A stretch of DNA of 64,000 nt from assembly GCF_020184175.1 (NCBI RefSeq), contig NC_065530.1:57885260-57949259 (forward strand), written 5' to 3'. Below the pieces are notes generated by a model. It searched no databases and had not been told where the DNA came from. It saw only the letters and a list, made by a program, of their open reading frames with translations. Position 1 is the first letter of the stretch, and each line of letters opens with the position of its first letter. The position numbers and the translations under genes are program-made. Shown in pieces: positions 13,201 to 26,259 of the stretch. The stretch comes from Aphis gossypii (Eukaryota > Arthropoda > Insecta > Hemiptera > Aphididae).

Positions 13201-16200
13201 CTTCCTTTTTACATTAAAGAATATCAATGTGTCTAAAATTTATATTTAACAGTACCTTTTAAATAAAATGAGAAACAATCTTTTAAAAATCTAAAAACGG
13301 CAAGTACCACACAATAGTCACAATATCATATAAATTTCAAATATTCAATGCTGTTAGCTATTCAATTATTATTTTCAAATAATTTAGTGCTGATTATTAT
13401 TGGTAAAAAATGACAAAAAGAGATTTTTTAAAAAAATGTGTTTATTATATAATACCTACTTAAAATTATTTTTATTTTTTAGTTATTAAATATTTTCTAC
13501 AGTCTTCATGCAACATACATCCAGAATAATATTGTATCATGTTAATTTTGAAGAACAATATTAATTTGGGCTGGTTAATTTCTCTTATTGATATTTTCAA
13601 TTTAACTTTCATATTTTACATCATTAAGATTTTTGGGGTGTAATAATAGATTTTTAATTGTTTTTTATGAGTGTTATGGATTTAAGTTAATCGTTAGGGT
13701 TAAAAAGCTTGTTAAAGACCAGTAAAGATAGTGTAGTAGTAACAAAATTAATAGTGGTGATATTTTTGTATAAAAACCTTTTGAAACACTTACCTAACTA
13801 GGTAATTCTATATTTTTTAATATAATATAATTTAAATTATACTATCTATGAAGATTAACTTTAAATATGAAGTTAATATTTTTGTATAATATGAATTACT
13901 TATAACCTAACTATTTTAAACAACAATCAACAATCTACTCTGGGAAGTATACTCTGTTATTTTAAATACAATACATTTTTTTTTTTTTTTAATATGCATT
14001 TAAACAGAAAATTATTATTCATAAACAATTACATTTTATATTAGAAGATTTAAGAGTATAATTTTCTTAAGTTCTTGCTTTACTTTTAAGTCTTCTATAC
14101 TAAAATTTAAAATTACAAATAATAATGTGATTGTTTGATATTAAGTTATTAAAATTTTCAAAACACTCGTTAAAATTAATTATTTGGTATATTATGAACT
14201 ACATTAAATTAAAATACATTTTTTGTGTACATTTTCCCAATTAAAAAAAAAAAAATGGATTGGCCATTAAGATGAGAATTGTTAAGTGTTTATAAGTTGC
14301 ATATTATTTATTCTCCAAAAAAAAACTACAGCTTTTTTATAAAATCTAGTTATCGATTTATTTAAGTTTATGCAATGCAAACATAAGAGCCATGTGGTGG
14401 TGCACCCAAGTGGGACTTTTAGGGCTAAGCCCCTAAAAAAAATTTTATATTAGATTATACATTATTATTGTATCAAAAATGTATTACTGATATTTTTTCG
14501 AAAAAAAATGATTATTAAAAATTAGTGGTAATTGTGTAGAATAGCAAAATATGTTTGTAAACCTCCCCCATTCCCCTCGAATTAAAATTCGTAGAATGCG
14601 CCTGGAGATAAGAACTATTTTTACTTTTTTTTTCTTGTAACACTAGGATACCTATTTAAAAAATGTTATATAGATAATATATTTTAAATTAAATGCGTCT
14701 ACTTAGTTAATTACAACATATTATAAAACTCATATTGGATCGACATATTATGTATATTATTATGTATAAATTTAATACAATTGAATTTTTGTAAAAAGAT
14801 CGGTTTGTATTTTATAAACAAACAGATACTTCATTGTCCTTGAATATTATTTTTAAATGAATTAATTCCGTTATAAAAATTAATTTTTTCGTCTATTAAT
14901 TTAACCTAATCATTTTTATTCTGTTCCCGAAACTCGTTTTTCTCTTCAAATACAATTTGGCAACAATGTTGAAAATATTTCAATTTAAAACACCGGTATA
15001 AGTGTATAACGGATTAAACACATACTTTTTTTGTTTTTCGTATAAAATTGAGTTTGTATAATATATTTACCATTAGCATGACTACAAAAACTGTTTTCAA
15101 ACTTACTTCCTAGTTCCTAGACTTATGATTAAATATGTATTCTTTATCGTTTATCAAATTAAGCGTGTATTTAATACTAAATATTAAATAGGGGGTATAA
15201 TATTTATATCTATCAGCTATGCAAAATAAAAATATTGACTATCAAAAATAGAAAACAATCGTTTGTAAAATGTGTAATAGATTAGGCATATTAGCTACAT
15301 ATTATTACCCATATCGGTTATATCAAAAACTCATAAGTCATAAAACGTAATAACTATATCATTGTTATGGTTTAATAATTTATTACAACCATCGTAAATA
15401 GTATTACTATTCAAATAAAACGAACTGAACATTTACCTATTTATCATTTTTCATAATGACTCAAGTATTACTATGTAATACTTGATTTATTTTTATTATT
15501 ATCGGATATCTATCTGTATATTATAGATTATCTTTTGAAAACCGAAAAATAGTAGTTAAGTGCACAGAACTCAGTGGCATTGGTGAATTACGTTTGTACT
15601 TATTTTTTTCCGTACAATGTCAGCTGGCTTATCGACAATGTTGACGAAATAAAATGAAGGTCAAAGTATAAACAACTAATTAATTTGGTTTTCGTAAACG
15701 TATGATATCCATGAAATTAAGATTTAGTGAAAATATTATTGTAGGCCCATAGAATTCAGTTTTTTACTCTGGATCCTGGATTTATTTATTAAATAAAGTT
15801 TAGTTTATGTCTAAAGTTTTTAAAGTTCTTCACTGCGAATTCAGCTAAACTTGAACGTTCACAAAAAAAAAAACCTAAAATTCTTTTCTGTTTTTGGTTT
15901 ACTTATCATTGATAAAACCAAGTTAACAAGATTTGTATTAGGCATTTTCTGTTTATTATTCACTTGTTGAACAATATTGCAGGTCTCAATAACAGTCCCT
16001 GTAATATTGTTCAAGCAAATATTTATTTAATTTCAAGGTATCCCAGTAAAAATAATAAAATTATATCTGGGCTAAAACTTTATGATAAGAACTTATTTTG
16101 TGTTCTCTATACTGTATAGTAATGGTTTAATAAAAACTGGTTTTAACTGGCTGTAGAGCAGCATTAATGTATATGTATGTAACATAATTATCCTTTCGTC

Positions 16201-16281
16201 TTTAGCACTCGTACTTTCACCCGCTTTTTCATGTGAAACATTAGTAATACGCAACAAATAAAAATGTGTACGTAGGTACTC

Positions 16282-16316
<35 letters not shown>

Positions 16317-19300
16317 GCGTTCAAACTTCAAATATTATTTTTAGGAATCTACGATATGCATGTCTAACCATGTCGAGTTTTCCAAACAAAGTTTAATGAA
16401 ATGGTCTTTGATTTTTACTTAAAAGACAATTAACTAATAATATGATTTACATATTATGATTCTTAAGAAAATAATAATACTTACAAAATAATTTTAAAAT
16501 TTTATGTAGGGTCGAGCTTCATATTTGTAATTATTTTCATTTTTGGTTCTACGATTGCTTTTAGAACATCAATTATTCAAAATCTATGACTGTCTCCGCA
16601 ATAACTGTTTTACTCTATTATTATTATTATTATTAGTGGTTATTCTAAAATGGCATAACTCGAATAAATACAATTAATACACAAGGCAAGGCTTAAATAT
16701 TTGTCTACGTTGAGGACAAGGTCAGGACCAATTGTATGACAAAAAGTGAAAGTTTCGCTACTACCGCTGCTGCCATACTATTTTTTATATATTTATATAT
16801 TTATATATATATAATGTACTATTGCTGCTGTTACAGACTAAGAGTTTGGTATTTGGGTCATACACGTCAATAGGCCAGCTCTCTCACAGAGCTACCTGTG
16901 TGAAGCCTGAGAATGACCTACCAATAATAATTTGACATCCATTATTATTATTAATATATTTATTAACATGTCAAACATTTAACAATGTTTTATTCGCTAC
17001 AAATGACGTGTCCCCCTTGTCTAATGCAAAGATAATGTTATTTTAAAACACGATGCGATGTAAACGAACATATACGGTCGGTGTTAGCTGTACATTTAAC
17101 CGGAAAAATAAAAAGAATTTTAAAAAGTAATATTGCTTATTATAATACCTATAGATAGGTAAACGTAGTGAATAATATTATATATATACATTTATATAGC
17201 AAGACTAAACATATATTATTAACTACGGGCACCAAGAAAATAATACTAAAACATTCCTTGGTTTATGTTATAAATAAACAAAAATATAATTATAGTTTCG
17301 CGCGTCATCTACACTATATTTTAAATAAGGTAACATGTTAGTAATTCGTGTTTAGCACAAGAAATTACAATACAATTAATGAATTCAATAAAAACAATGC
17401 ATTTTACTCATTTTAGTATTTACAGTAATTTAAACATTGTGTACATTTACTTATAAAAAAAAATAATGTATTATCGGTGATTTTAATCATTTTTAACGAT
17501 TTGCAATACTTAAATGGTTTAATTGTATAATTATATTATACAATTAAACTATTAACATATTATGTGCATTGCACTGTACCTAATGTACCTGTATTCAAAA
17601 AAATAATTTATTATTACGATTTTAATAAGCAATGACGTATTATGTTAATCTTGCATCAATTATAGATTTATCATTCCTTAGTTGTTTACTATTGTTATAA
17701 CTTATAACAATAAACAAGATAAGAGATTTAAATTTTCTTTTAATGAACCATGCTGATTTAATAATAAATAATAATCAGTTATACTTGTTTTTTTATGGTT
17801 TAAAATGGATCATTTAATTGAAAATTTATGAAAAATATATGAACTGCTTTAATCCTGTAGTCTCAATTCACTATAGTTCTTCATTTCTTTAATTTATAAT
17901 ATAACTTCAACCTACTTAATACTTTTAGGTGTTAGGTCTAACCCAATCCATTCATGATTTATATTTTAGTTATACAATTCAGATTCGGTAGATAAATTAA
18001 TTGTTTATTAATAGTATATATTTAATGTAATTAATATTAATTCATATACATTTTATTTAGGGTAACTCAGAAAACCTTCCAAAACCTAGAATACAATTTA
18101 AAGGCAATGAAGGCGTAAGTATTCATTTTCGTACTATAAGTAATAATTATAAAAGATACTAATTTTATATTTATATTTATCATTACAGCAATTATGCGTA
18201 CCGAGCATATCAAAAAATTATACATTTGACTTTAGTTTATCCAATAATGATATTGCTGCTCCCCGGAGTAGCTTTGAATGTATTCGTCAAAATACTTCAA
18301 GGTATTTTATAAAAATTCTTCATCAAGAATTATTTATCAATTGATTAATAAACATGAATAATATTATAGTAGCCAAAGTATAAACTATTTTATTTATTTA
18401 TAGATCATTAGAATATGTTGGTACCTTGAATAGACATATACGAGTACTTGCAAATGATGATGTATATGAAGCTACTAGACATAGAATGGTTGCTGTCGAA
18501 GAATTACATAAGAAATCATGGTATTGTTGTTATTTATTTAATTTTAATTTTTTTTTATCTTTATTACTTATAACTGTATGTTATATGTTAAAAAGAAATT
18601 TGGATGTGAAGTGTTTATTCTAATAAATAATTACAATAACCAATATTTAATAAATAAACATTAACTAAAAATGAAAATTCTTTCATAAATTATCTGTAGA
18701 AATTATAATTGTAATTATATTTATTTATTTTTTCTTTGTTTACAGTACACGGGAAATTGAACTTGACAGCAAATCAGCTCTTAGTCGCAAAATTCGAAAA
18801 AATCCCGCTCAAATAAGAGCTAGCCGTCATAATAATAATACTTATAATAATGTTAATATTACAAATAACGTTCCAAAACCTATAATTTCCAAACCTATAC
18901 CCCCGCATATCCCTTCACCAGCCAATCATGCATCAGATATTAGTAAAAAACCATTACGAGATAGAATTATTCATCTTTTAGCGTTAAGGCCATACAAGAA
19001 ACCAGAATTAATTAGTATATTAAATAGAGGTTTGTTAAAATTGTTAGTTAATTTAACATGTTTGTATCAATTAATAATTTTATATTTTTTAGATGGTTTA
19101 AAAGATAAAGATAGAACACAAATTATGTCAGTTCTTAGTCATGTAGCACAAGCAAAAGATAATGTATACTATCTATTAAGGCATATTTGGAATGATGTAC
19201 AAGAAGACTGGCCATTTTATAGTAGTCAAGATCATATTGTATTAAAACGGTAAGTAAAATTGTATATGATGTATATATATAAATTTTTATAAATTTTATC

Positions 19301-21464
19301 AAAATTCTAACTTCAAATGCATATAAAAATAAATTGTATCTATGTATTTTTAAAATTTTTATTTAGATTTAAAGAACATTTTATAGGGATCTTATATTAA
19401 ATTTTCAAAAAATTTGAACCAACAAGTAATTATTTATTAACAGAAATCAAAAAAAAAAAAAAATCATAAAATTAAAATTTTGTCATGCTTATAAATAGCT
19501 CAAAATGAATTAAAATATTTTGAAAACTATCATATAATGAAAATGGTTATAACAATTTGGTAAAAATCTCTAGTATCTAAATATTACTAAATTTAAAAAA
19601 AGTTGATTTGGTTTTCTAATAGAGTTAATTTTTATATATAGGTTAAAAAACTTTTAAAAAAAACTTTTAATCAATTTTCAAATCTTAGTTATAAAAACAA
19701 AAAAATTTAATTAACTTTAAACGTTTATAAAAAAATTTGTCACTAGATTTTCCTTTTTTGTTAATTGAACTTAAGAGTTATGTATTTTATTTTTAAGCAT
19801 TTCCACGCTGTAAATAATTTATAATCAACATAATATTTTTTAGAAAAAAAATTGAAAAATTGAAAATTTATTATGCTTATAAATTGCTCAAAAATATTTG
19901 AAAATCGTAAATAAAAACAATAATACAAACATTTGTTGAAATTTGAATTTACATAAAAATTCCCATTTCTTCATATTTTTTTTTTTGTTTTTATTTTTCT
20001 CAAATATAAAATTTACTTTTTTAATTTTGATCCACCTAAAGTATTATTTAAATCAAATTTGATACCAGAAACTACTCCCATTTTTAATAATCAATACATT
20101 CATCGCAACTCTCAGAAACTAAAATAAGAGTAGCATGCTTAATGACTTATACTGACTAAATATTGATATAAATTTATATATATATTTACCAAAAAATTTC
20201 AAACAAGCCAGTTTGATAGAAGTGTTGGAAAAATTTTCATATATCTTAATTAGCAAAAAATATGAAGGCTTAGTTCTTCAGAAAAATTAGTTCTACTTGC
20301 ACCTATAAAAATTCCTAATTATTTAGAAGAAATGATCTATATAAATGTATTTATTTATTTAGAAAAATGTTTCTCCTTAAAACAAATGATACCTTCTGTT
20401 CGTATGTTAATCTATAAATCGAATGAGAAGCAGAAATTGTATCAGCAATTGTAAATTATTTTATTTTTTGTTATAATAAAATGAAAAAAAGTACACATTT
20501 GCTATATTACATAGCCAATAAATAATTTGAAATAATTGTTAAGTTGTTTACATTTTTATTAATTAGTTTGGTCTTAATAAATTTGTTTAATGAACAATGT
20601 ACTTGAACAATATTTTTATACTAAACAATATTTTAATATTTAGACGAAAGCCTCAAAATTTAACACCTCCTGGATTGAGTGATACTGGAAGCTCTGGCAG
20701 CAGTGAACAATCTCCAAGTAGCACTGTCCCCAGCAGTCCTCCTAATAATGTGCATGGTAACAAAAGGCCTGGTTACTACAATAGTGCTGATGGTTTCCAG
20801 ACAAAAAGATTGCGTATTTCACATTTTAAACGACCATCGCCTGAAAAAAAATTATTATCAAACAGTCCTCCACCAATTGTATCTAGTACTCAATCAACAA
20901 TAAGATCACCTACTCATGCACCTTCTCATACTAATCCAATACCAAAATATATTCAGTAAGTATATTATGAAAATTTTAAAAGAGTATAATAATTTTTTTT
21001 TTTTGTGAAAATGTTAGATTTTTAAAATATCTAAAATCAATTTTCAGAGATTTTGTACGAATAACAAACAAGGAGCAAAAGAAGCAATATAAATCAGAAT
21101 TCATGAAATGTCATAAAGAATATAAACACCTGGCCGAAATTATGGATCCTGTTCGAAATAAATTTGCCAAGTTAAAAGATCGTATGTTGCTTTATCCTAA
21201 AGGTTCAAATGAATATAAGGTAAAATTATCTATTTGCTCTAGGGTTTATTAATTTAATAATTTAAATTTTCTTTTTAGATTTTAGAAAACCAAATATTAC
21301 AAGAATATAATGAAAGAAAACATGATGATAAATATCAAGCAGCTAAAACACGTTTTGACTATCTTCATAATAAATTGTCTCATATTAAAGATCTGGTGCA
21401 TGACTATGATAAACACAATCCAGTGTTGATTAGAACTGCAACCCCAGATTCTTCTTGCCTGTGA
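10211..21464 (+). CDS. ELL: RNA polymerase II elongation factor ELL (9 exons, 518 aa)
   Basis: ELL suppresses polymerase II pausing in the super elongation and little elongation complexes. Exons are 10211-10372, 18061-18114, 18189-18301, 18404-18520, 18746-19029, 19093-19249, 20644-20955, 21048-21219 and 21279-21464. All junctions are GT-AG and the phases close to 519 codons. The N-terminal ELL domain (about residues 30-296) shows VKLTDSCLKAVEDY, IQFKGNEG, FECIRQ, RDRIIHLLALRPYKKPEL and DVQEDWPFY, matching the order in animal ELL. Residues about 297-400 are a Ser/Pro-rich linker. Residues about 400-518 form the occludin/ELL C-terminal domain, with FVRITNKEQKKQYKSEF and YDKHNPVL. It is compact next to human ELL (621 aa). 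The start follows a GC-rich leader. Intron 1 is 7.7 kb. The identification is firm; use of other 5' exons cannot be excluded. Confidence 0.95.
10373..18060 (+). other. ELL intron 1 (7.7 kb)
   Basis: This long AT-rich intron has a CpG-rich first 250 bases and no convincing nested gene. It contains AAT/ATA microsatellites (about 16282-16315 and 16618-16635) and a 33-bp AT-rich palindrome at 17517-17549. Sequence around 14385-14600 looks like eroded transposon DNA but has no definable ends. Confidence 0.7.
19340..20122 (-). repeat. Dispersed repeat family R1, degraded copy d in an ELL intron
   Basis: In ELL intron 6 the block order of R1 appears on the minus strand: an aatttaatataag-like tail at 19385-19405, the repeated aaaattttc/gctcaaaa blocks, and the agtttctgagagttgcgatg end at about 20103-20122. 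It is more diverged than the copies at 1.1, 46.5 and 52.5 kb. It has no coding capacity. Confidence 0.6.
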
Positions 21465-22191
21465 GCAATCAATTATTTATAATATTATTATTTTTTTTTT
21501 TCTATTTCTTTTAAATACAATGTATAATTATTCTAAATGACAATTTTTATAAAACCCAAATTAGTTCCATAGCACAAAAGAGATAGAAAAATCAGTGACT
21601 AATCACTTAATGGTTCGCTCAATGTTTAAAAACTCAGTGCATTTATAATTTTTTACTGTCTTAACATTGGTTACCGGCTCCATTATTTGATATGAGCCTA
21701 ATGATAACTTTTAATGATTTATTGTTTTTTTTTTTTTTTTGTCGGGGGGATTTGGTATTCAAATTTAAGATCTATTAAAATACCGTTAAAAAAATATGAT
21801 TGTGTTAAAACTTAGCCAGAAATATTTATTTTATTTTTATTTTTGTTTGTATTAAAGTTTAACACTAAAGATCAAAATTGTTTATCACACAAGTGCTTGT
21901 TTTCTTATTTTGGATGAGCTTGAAGTATGGCAGCTGTATACACATGTAACTAATTAGTTTCCTATTGGCTGTTTGGAAACATTCATACTTTTAATTTGTT
22001 AACTTAAATTTAGGGTTGTGTCAACGTACGACATGTATCCAATTATATGCCATGCGATTGGTTTCAATTATGTTGGTTTATTCAAATTATGCATAAAGTA
22101 ATTTTTTCAATTACATTTATTATATAAATGTATGGTGGTAATTATGAATTTGATATTGACATGAATACGTATTACGTAGCAAGTTTAAATG

Positions 22192-22222
<31 letters not shown>

Positions 22223-24882
22223 ATATTATTGTGATTATTATGTTATATTGTTTTTTATTTTTATGATTAAAAACAAAATCCAAGTCTTACAAACAGTAAG
22301 AACTTGGTATACATCTTAATGTTTTGAAACTATTAAATTTAGCTTTTACATGGTATACAATTTAATATTATTTTTGTTAGGATATAGTCATTGATATTTT
22401 AATAATTAAAAAAAAAAAAAAATAATTAAAAAAAATATATAGTTGTTTATTTATTTTTATATTTTTAAATTAACAAACACCAAATAGAAATTTTAGAAAC
22501 AAATAAATATTATTCACAGCTAGTAACTATATAAATATTTTTATGAAAAATTAATATTATTAAAGCAAAACAAAATTATCTCAGATAAATCATGTATTAT
22601 ATTTAAGTGAATATTAAAAAGTAAATATTATTTTATATATTAATGATAAATTAGTAAATACATTTAAATATTTTAGTTTAAACTTAGCTTAAAGAAGTTA
22701 TTTTTTGAATGAAACATTAAATTAACCATTTAATAATCTTTCATTACAAGTATTGACATTTAAACTTGCTATGTCTATAATAATAGTTTATAGTACAATT
22801 TGGGAAGCTCATTCATCAAATTAAATGCAGTTATAAAATATCAACCAAGACTTGTATATGTTAGGGTTTTACATTATTATTAATTTTTAACACTGTGATA
22901 TCTCGAATGTTTTGCCCTAAATAAAAATGATTTGAAGACTGAAATTTGGACCATATAACCGTATATTTTTTTTTTTCATTAATAAAAATGTATAAGCAAA
23001 AAAAAATAAATACATTTCAACTTTTTTGCTCGGTGACAAAAAGTATGTATATCATAATATATGTGTGTCGTGTTTTATACATGGGTTTGGCATTAGATTA
23101 ATTTATAATTATAAATTATTATGATAAGGTTCTATGTTACTTAATATTTAAACATATTTTTGTTAATATATTCAAGATTATTGCCATCTACAGTTTATGT
23201 ACGTGGCTTGAATAAATGTATTATGCTATTTGTATGATAAAAAAAAGTAGTAGATCCAACCTTTTTAAACCTCTTAAATGATATTTTAATATCTAAATTA
23301 AACATTTTTATATTTTCTATTAATTTAATGTGATTGATCAATGCATCAAAAAAATTTGAACCATTGTGGTATATAAAACTTAATTACAACTTCCACATAT
23401 TTTTTTAATAGAACATCTGTTTAAAAGATTCTTTGGAACTGAAGAATGTATTGGTTTAACAATGATGATTGATTTATGTTTAATTCTTTTTGCATATATA
23501 TCTTAATGTTATACCAAAACAGTAAAGTTACGTTTATCTTCAACTTTGAAGATAATGGTAATTTCTAGTTACAAAATTTCATCAAATATGAATAGGATCC
23601 TATTCTAGTCAAGATTTAATTATTTTCTAAACAGTTTAAATCTATGTTACTAAATTAGAACATTTTTTATTTCTTCAGATAAATATTTTTCAGTCCAAAA
23701 GCTTTAAAATGTAATACAGGATATTTTTTTTCATTCGTGGTTCTTAAAGAAATTTAAAATATTTATTATATTTAACCATGTTTTTCTTTTATAGTTTGTA
23801 GTTCAAATATTATCAATACTTCAAAAATTATTTTATTGTTAAAAATTCATACAATTTTCAATTTCAATACTTCAAGTTAGACCACGATGATAACAATTAA
23901 AATGTATCTTAATTTGTAGGTTAGACATACTTTTAAAATTTATATCCAACAATCTGATCAGAATCATGAACTAAAATAATAATCATCTTAGTTCATGATT
24001 TGAGTAGAATAAATAATAATAAAAAAATAATAATTTATTTTAGAAATGAGTGTCAATTAGAAATCTCTTCTAAACTATTGTGGTGACTAAAAGGAAAAAA
24101 ATTCTAAGGGTAGTGTAAACAACTTTTTTTCAAAATAAAAAATAAATTCCTTTCCCTAAGATTTATCCTACTGTGTTACATAAACAGTCAGACTATTGTA
24201 AATGTGTAAAGTAATGTATTGAAAGTACTTATTGTCTAATTTTTTATACTCTCTGCCTCAGGTGTCAGATTAGTAGTTTAAATGTTACTATGTTAAATGT
24301 GTTTAAAAAAAAAAATATGCAGATATATTATACAGTGTAATAATATTTTAAACATCAAAAAATATTAATCGAAGGAATGTGAGATTTGGTATAGATTAAT
24401 TTAAAATATAGAAAAGGAATACATAACGATATTTTAATAAATAAATAAAATATAAAATATGAAAATTGGAATATACCAGTGATACCATCTGTCTAGTAAA
24501 ATTAAATTAAAAAACATTACAGTATACACATAAACTTTTAAAATTAAATATAATAAGTATTTCATTTGAAAAAAAATGTATACTTTTTCTGTACAATCAA
24601 TAATTATTTTGATTTATAGCACTTATTATTATTATTACACTATAATTATAAGCTTTTGCTGACAGTATATTGTGCAATCATTATTAAAACTAAAATAATT
24701 ATGAATTAATGATAATATTGATTGTTATTACATGTTAGAAATATGACCAACTCAAATGAAATAAAATAGGTGTAACACAAAAATAAATACAATAAATACA
24801 TTTGTTTTATTATCGATTTGTAGGTACCTGTACATAAAAAAATAAGCAATATATTATATACAAACTAAAACTTTAAGAGTTC
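21465..24882. other. Region between the convergent ELL and 224-aa gene ends
   Basis: This stretch probably contains the 3' UTRs of both flanking genes. It is AT-rich, with a TTA microsatellite at 22196-22225 and an imperfect hairpin at 23962-24000. No further exon with consistent coding phase was found. Confidence 0.6.
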
Positions 24883-26259
24883 TTATTTTTTTGAATTACA
24901 TTTTGTTGTATAATATTCTATACTTCTAGGAGTTCTATACTTTAAAGACATATTCAAAGCTGCCCTTCCTTCTTCAGTTTTAAAGTCTGTAATATAGTCT
25001 GATACAAATAGTGTAATAATATTTGACATCAGATTGATTTTTGAAATTTTCTTCATTAGCTTATTCTTTTTTCTATAAAATATAGAACATTATTTTTAAT
25101 TATCATATCTAATATATTTCATATAATATGAAAAGATTTGTTTAGAACATGAAAAATCACTTAAAATCTAATAAATTATCAGGCCTTTACAAAACTATAA
25201 GAACCACTATAGGTAAATAATTTGGCCAAAACTTGTAACACATGGATGAATTATAATTATTACCAAGAAGTATTTTTATGATAAAATACAATCAAACACA
25301 AAATATTTATAGTTAAATAAAACATTTTATTTTTTTATAGTATATTTATTTTTGACAGTACATTATATGATTAAAGAACTATATAAGTTATGCAACATAA
25401 TATCATGTTATAGCAATTTATTACTCACTGTGTATAAATAACAACACAATTTAATTAATATATATAATATATTATAATAATGTGTTTTGATTGTAAAATA
25501 CCATTTTCATTTTAACTAACAATAATTTATTTAATCTTTAATCTATCAAACTTACTTGTTTGTATCAGTTTCATTTAATAAAGTAATGTTCGATTCATTA
25601 ACACTATTCAAAACATTGGCATATACCTTAAATGAATTTATATATGAAGTAAAGCTATCATAAGAATCCACAGAAAGATTTTTAATATCTGTATTAGTTT
25701 CAATTAAGCTCCGTAAGTGATCTTTAAGAAGTCTGAAAACAAATAATATAAATTAATAATGAGAAAGGTAAAAACTAAATAATTTATTTAAAATATATTA
25801 CTTTAAAAAAAAATGGTCTTTTTCATTGTAATTTAGGTTGGTTTTTAAACGAGTTGCATACATATTCATGGAATAAATACCATAAGTACAAGCATATTCT
25901 AAAAGGTGAAGTTCCAGCATAATAAATGACTGAAGATCATTAGATGAATGCTGGTAATCTGATTGATTATCTTTAGACGCATATGCTGTTTGAGAGTTAA
26001 GGTCTAAAAAATATAATGTAAAATAATAAATGTTTTGTACTAATAAACATTACTCAATAGCATACACTAAAATAACGAGTTAAATGCATATCTTTCTCAA
26101 ACAAAAATATCATGTTGATGCTAGATACAAAATAGACAATAAACTTTACCTACCTATATCATATTTAGCTCTCAAGAAAAAATATCTAGATTTCAGTAAA
26201 TCGAGTAAATGAACTGCTCGATCAATATCTTCAGTTACTTTTTCCAGCTCTGAACTCAT
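24883..26259 (-). CDS. Unrecognised 224-aa protein, 4 exons
   Basis: The exons on the minus strand are 26259-26154, 26003-25802, 25732-25556 and 25072-24883. All have GT-AG junctions and the phases close to 225 codons including the stop. The product is rich in Leu, Asn, Lys and Ser and looks largely helical. It opens MSSELEKVTEDIDRAVHLL, has a hydrophobic stretch LELHLLEYACTYGIYSMNMY near residue 70, and ends with a basic segment containing RAALNMSLKYRTP. There is no signal peptide, zinc finger or catalytic motif. The N-terminal heptad-like Leu spacing would fit a small coiled-coil subunit of a larger complex, but that is only a guess and I do not recognise the family. It is convergent with ELL and head-to-head with IntS1, 2.4 kb away. 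The gene structure is well supported; the function is unknown. Confidence 0.78.

Noticed and set aside
17517..17549. 33-bp AT-rich palindrome in ELL intron 1
   Set aside because: No flanking duplication; expected in such AT-rich DNA.
23962..24000. Imperfect hairpin resembling the mini-palindromes
   Set aside because: Arms are only 13 bases and the flanks carry no direct repeat, so it was not added to that class.
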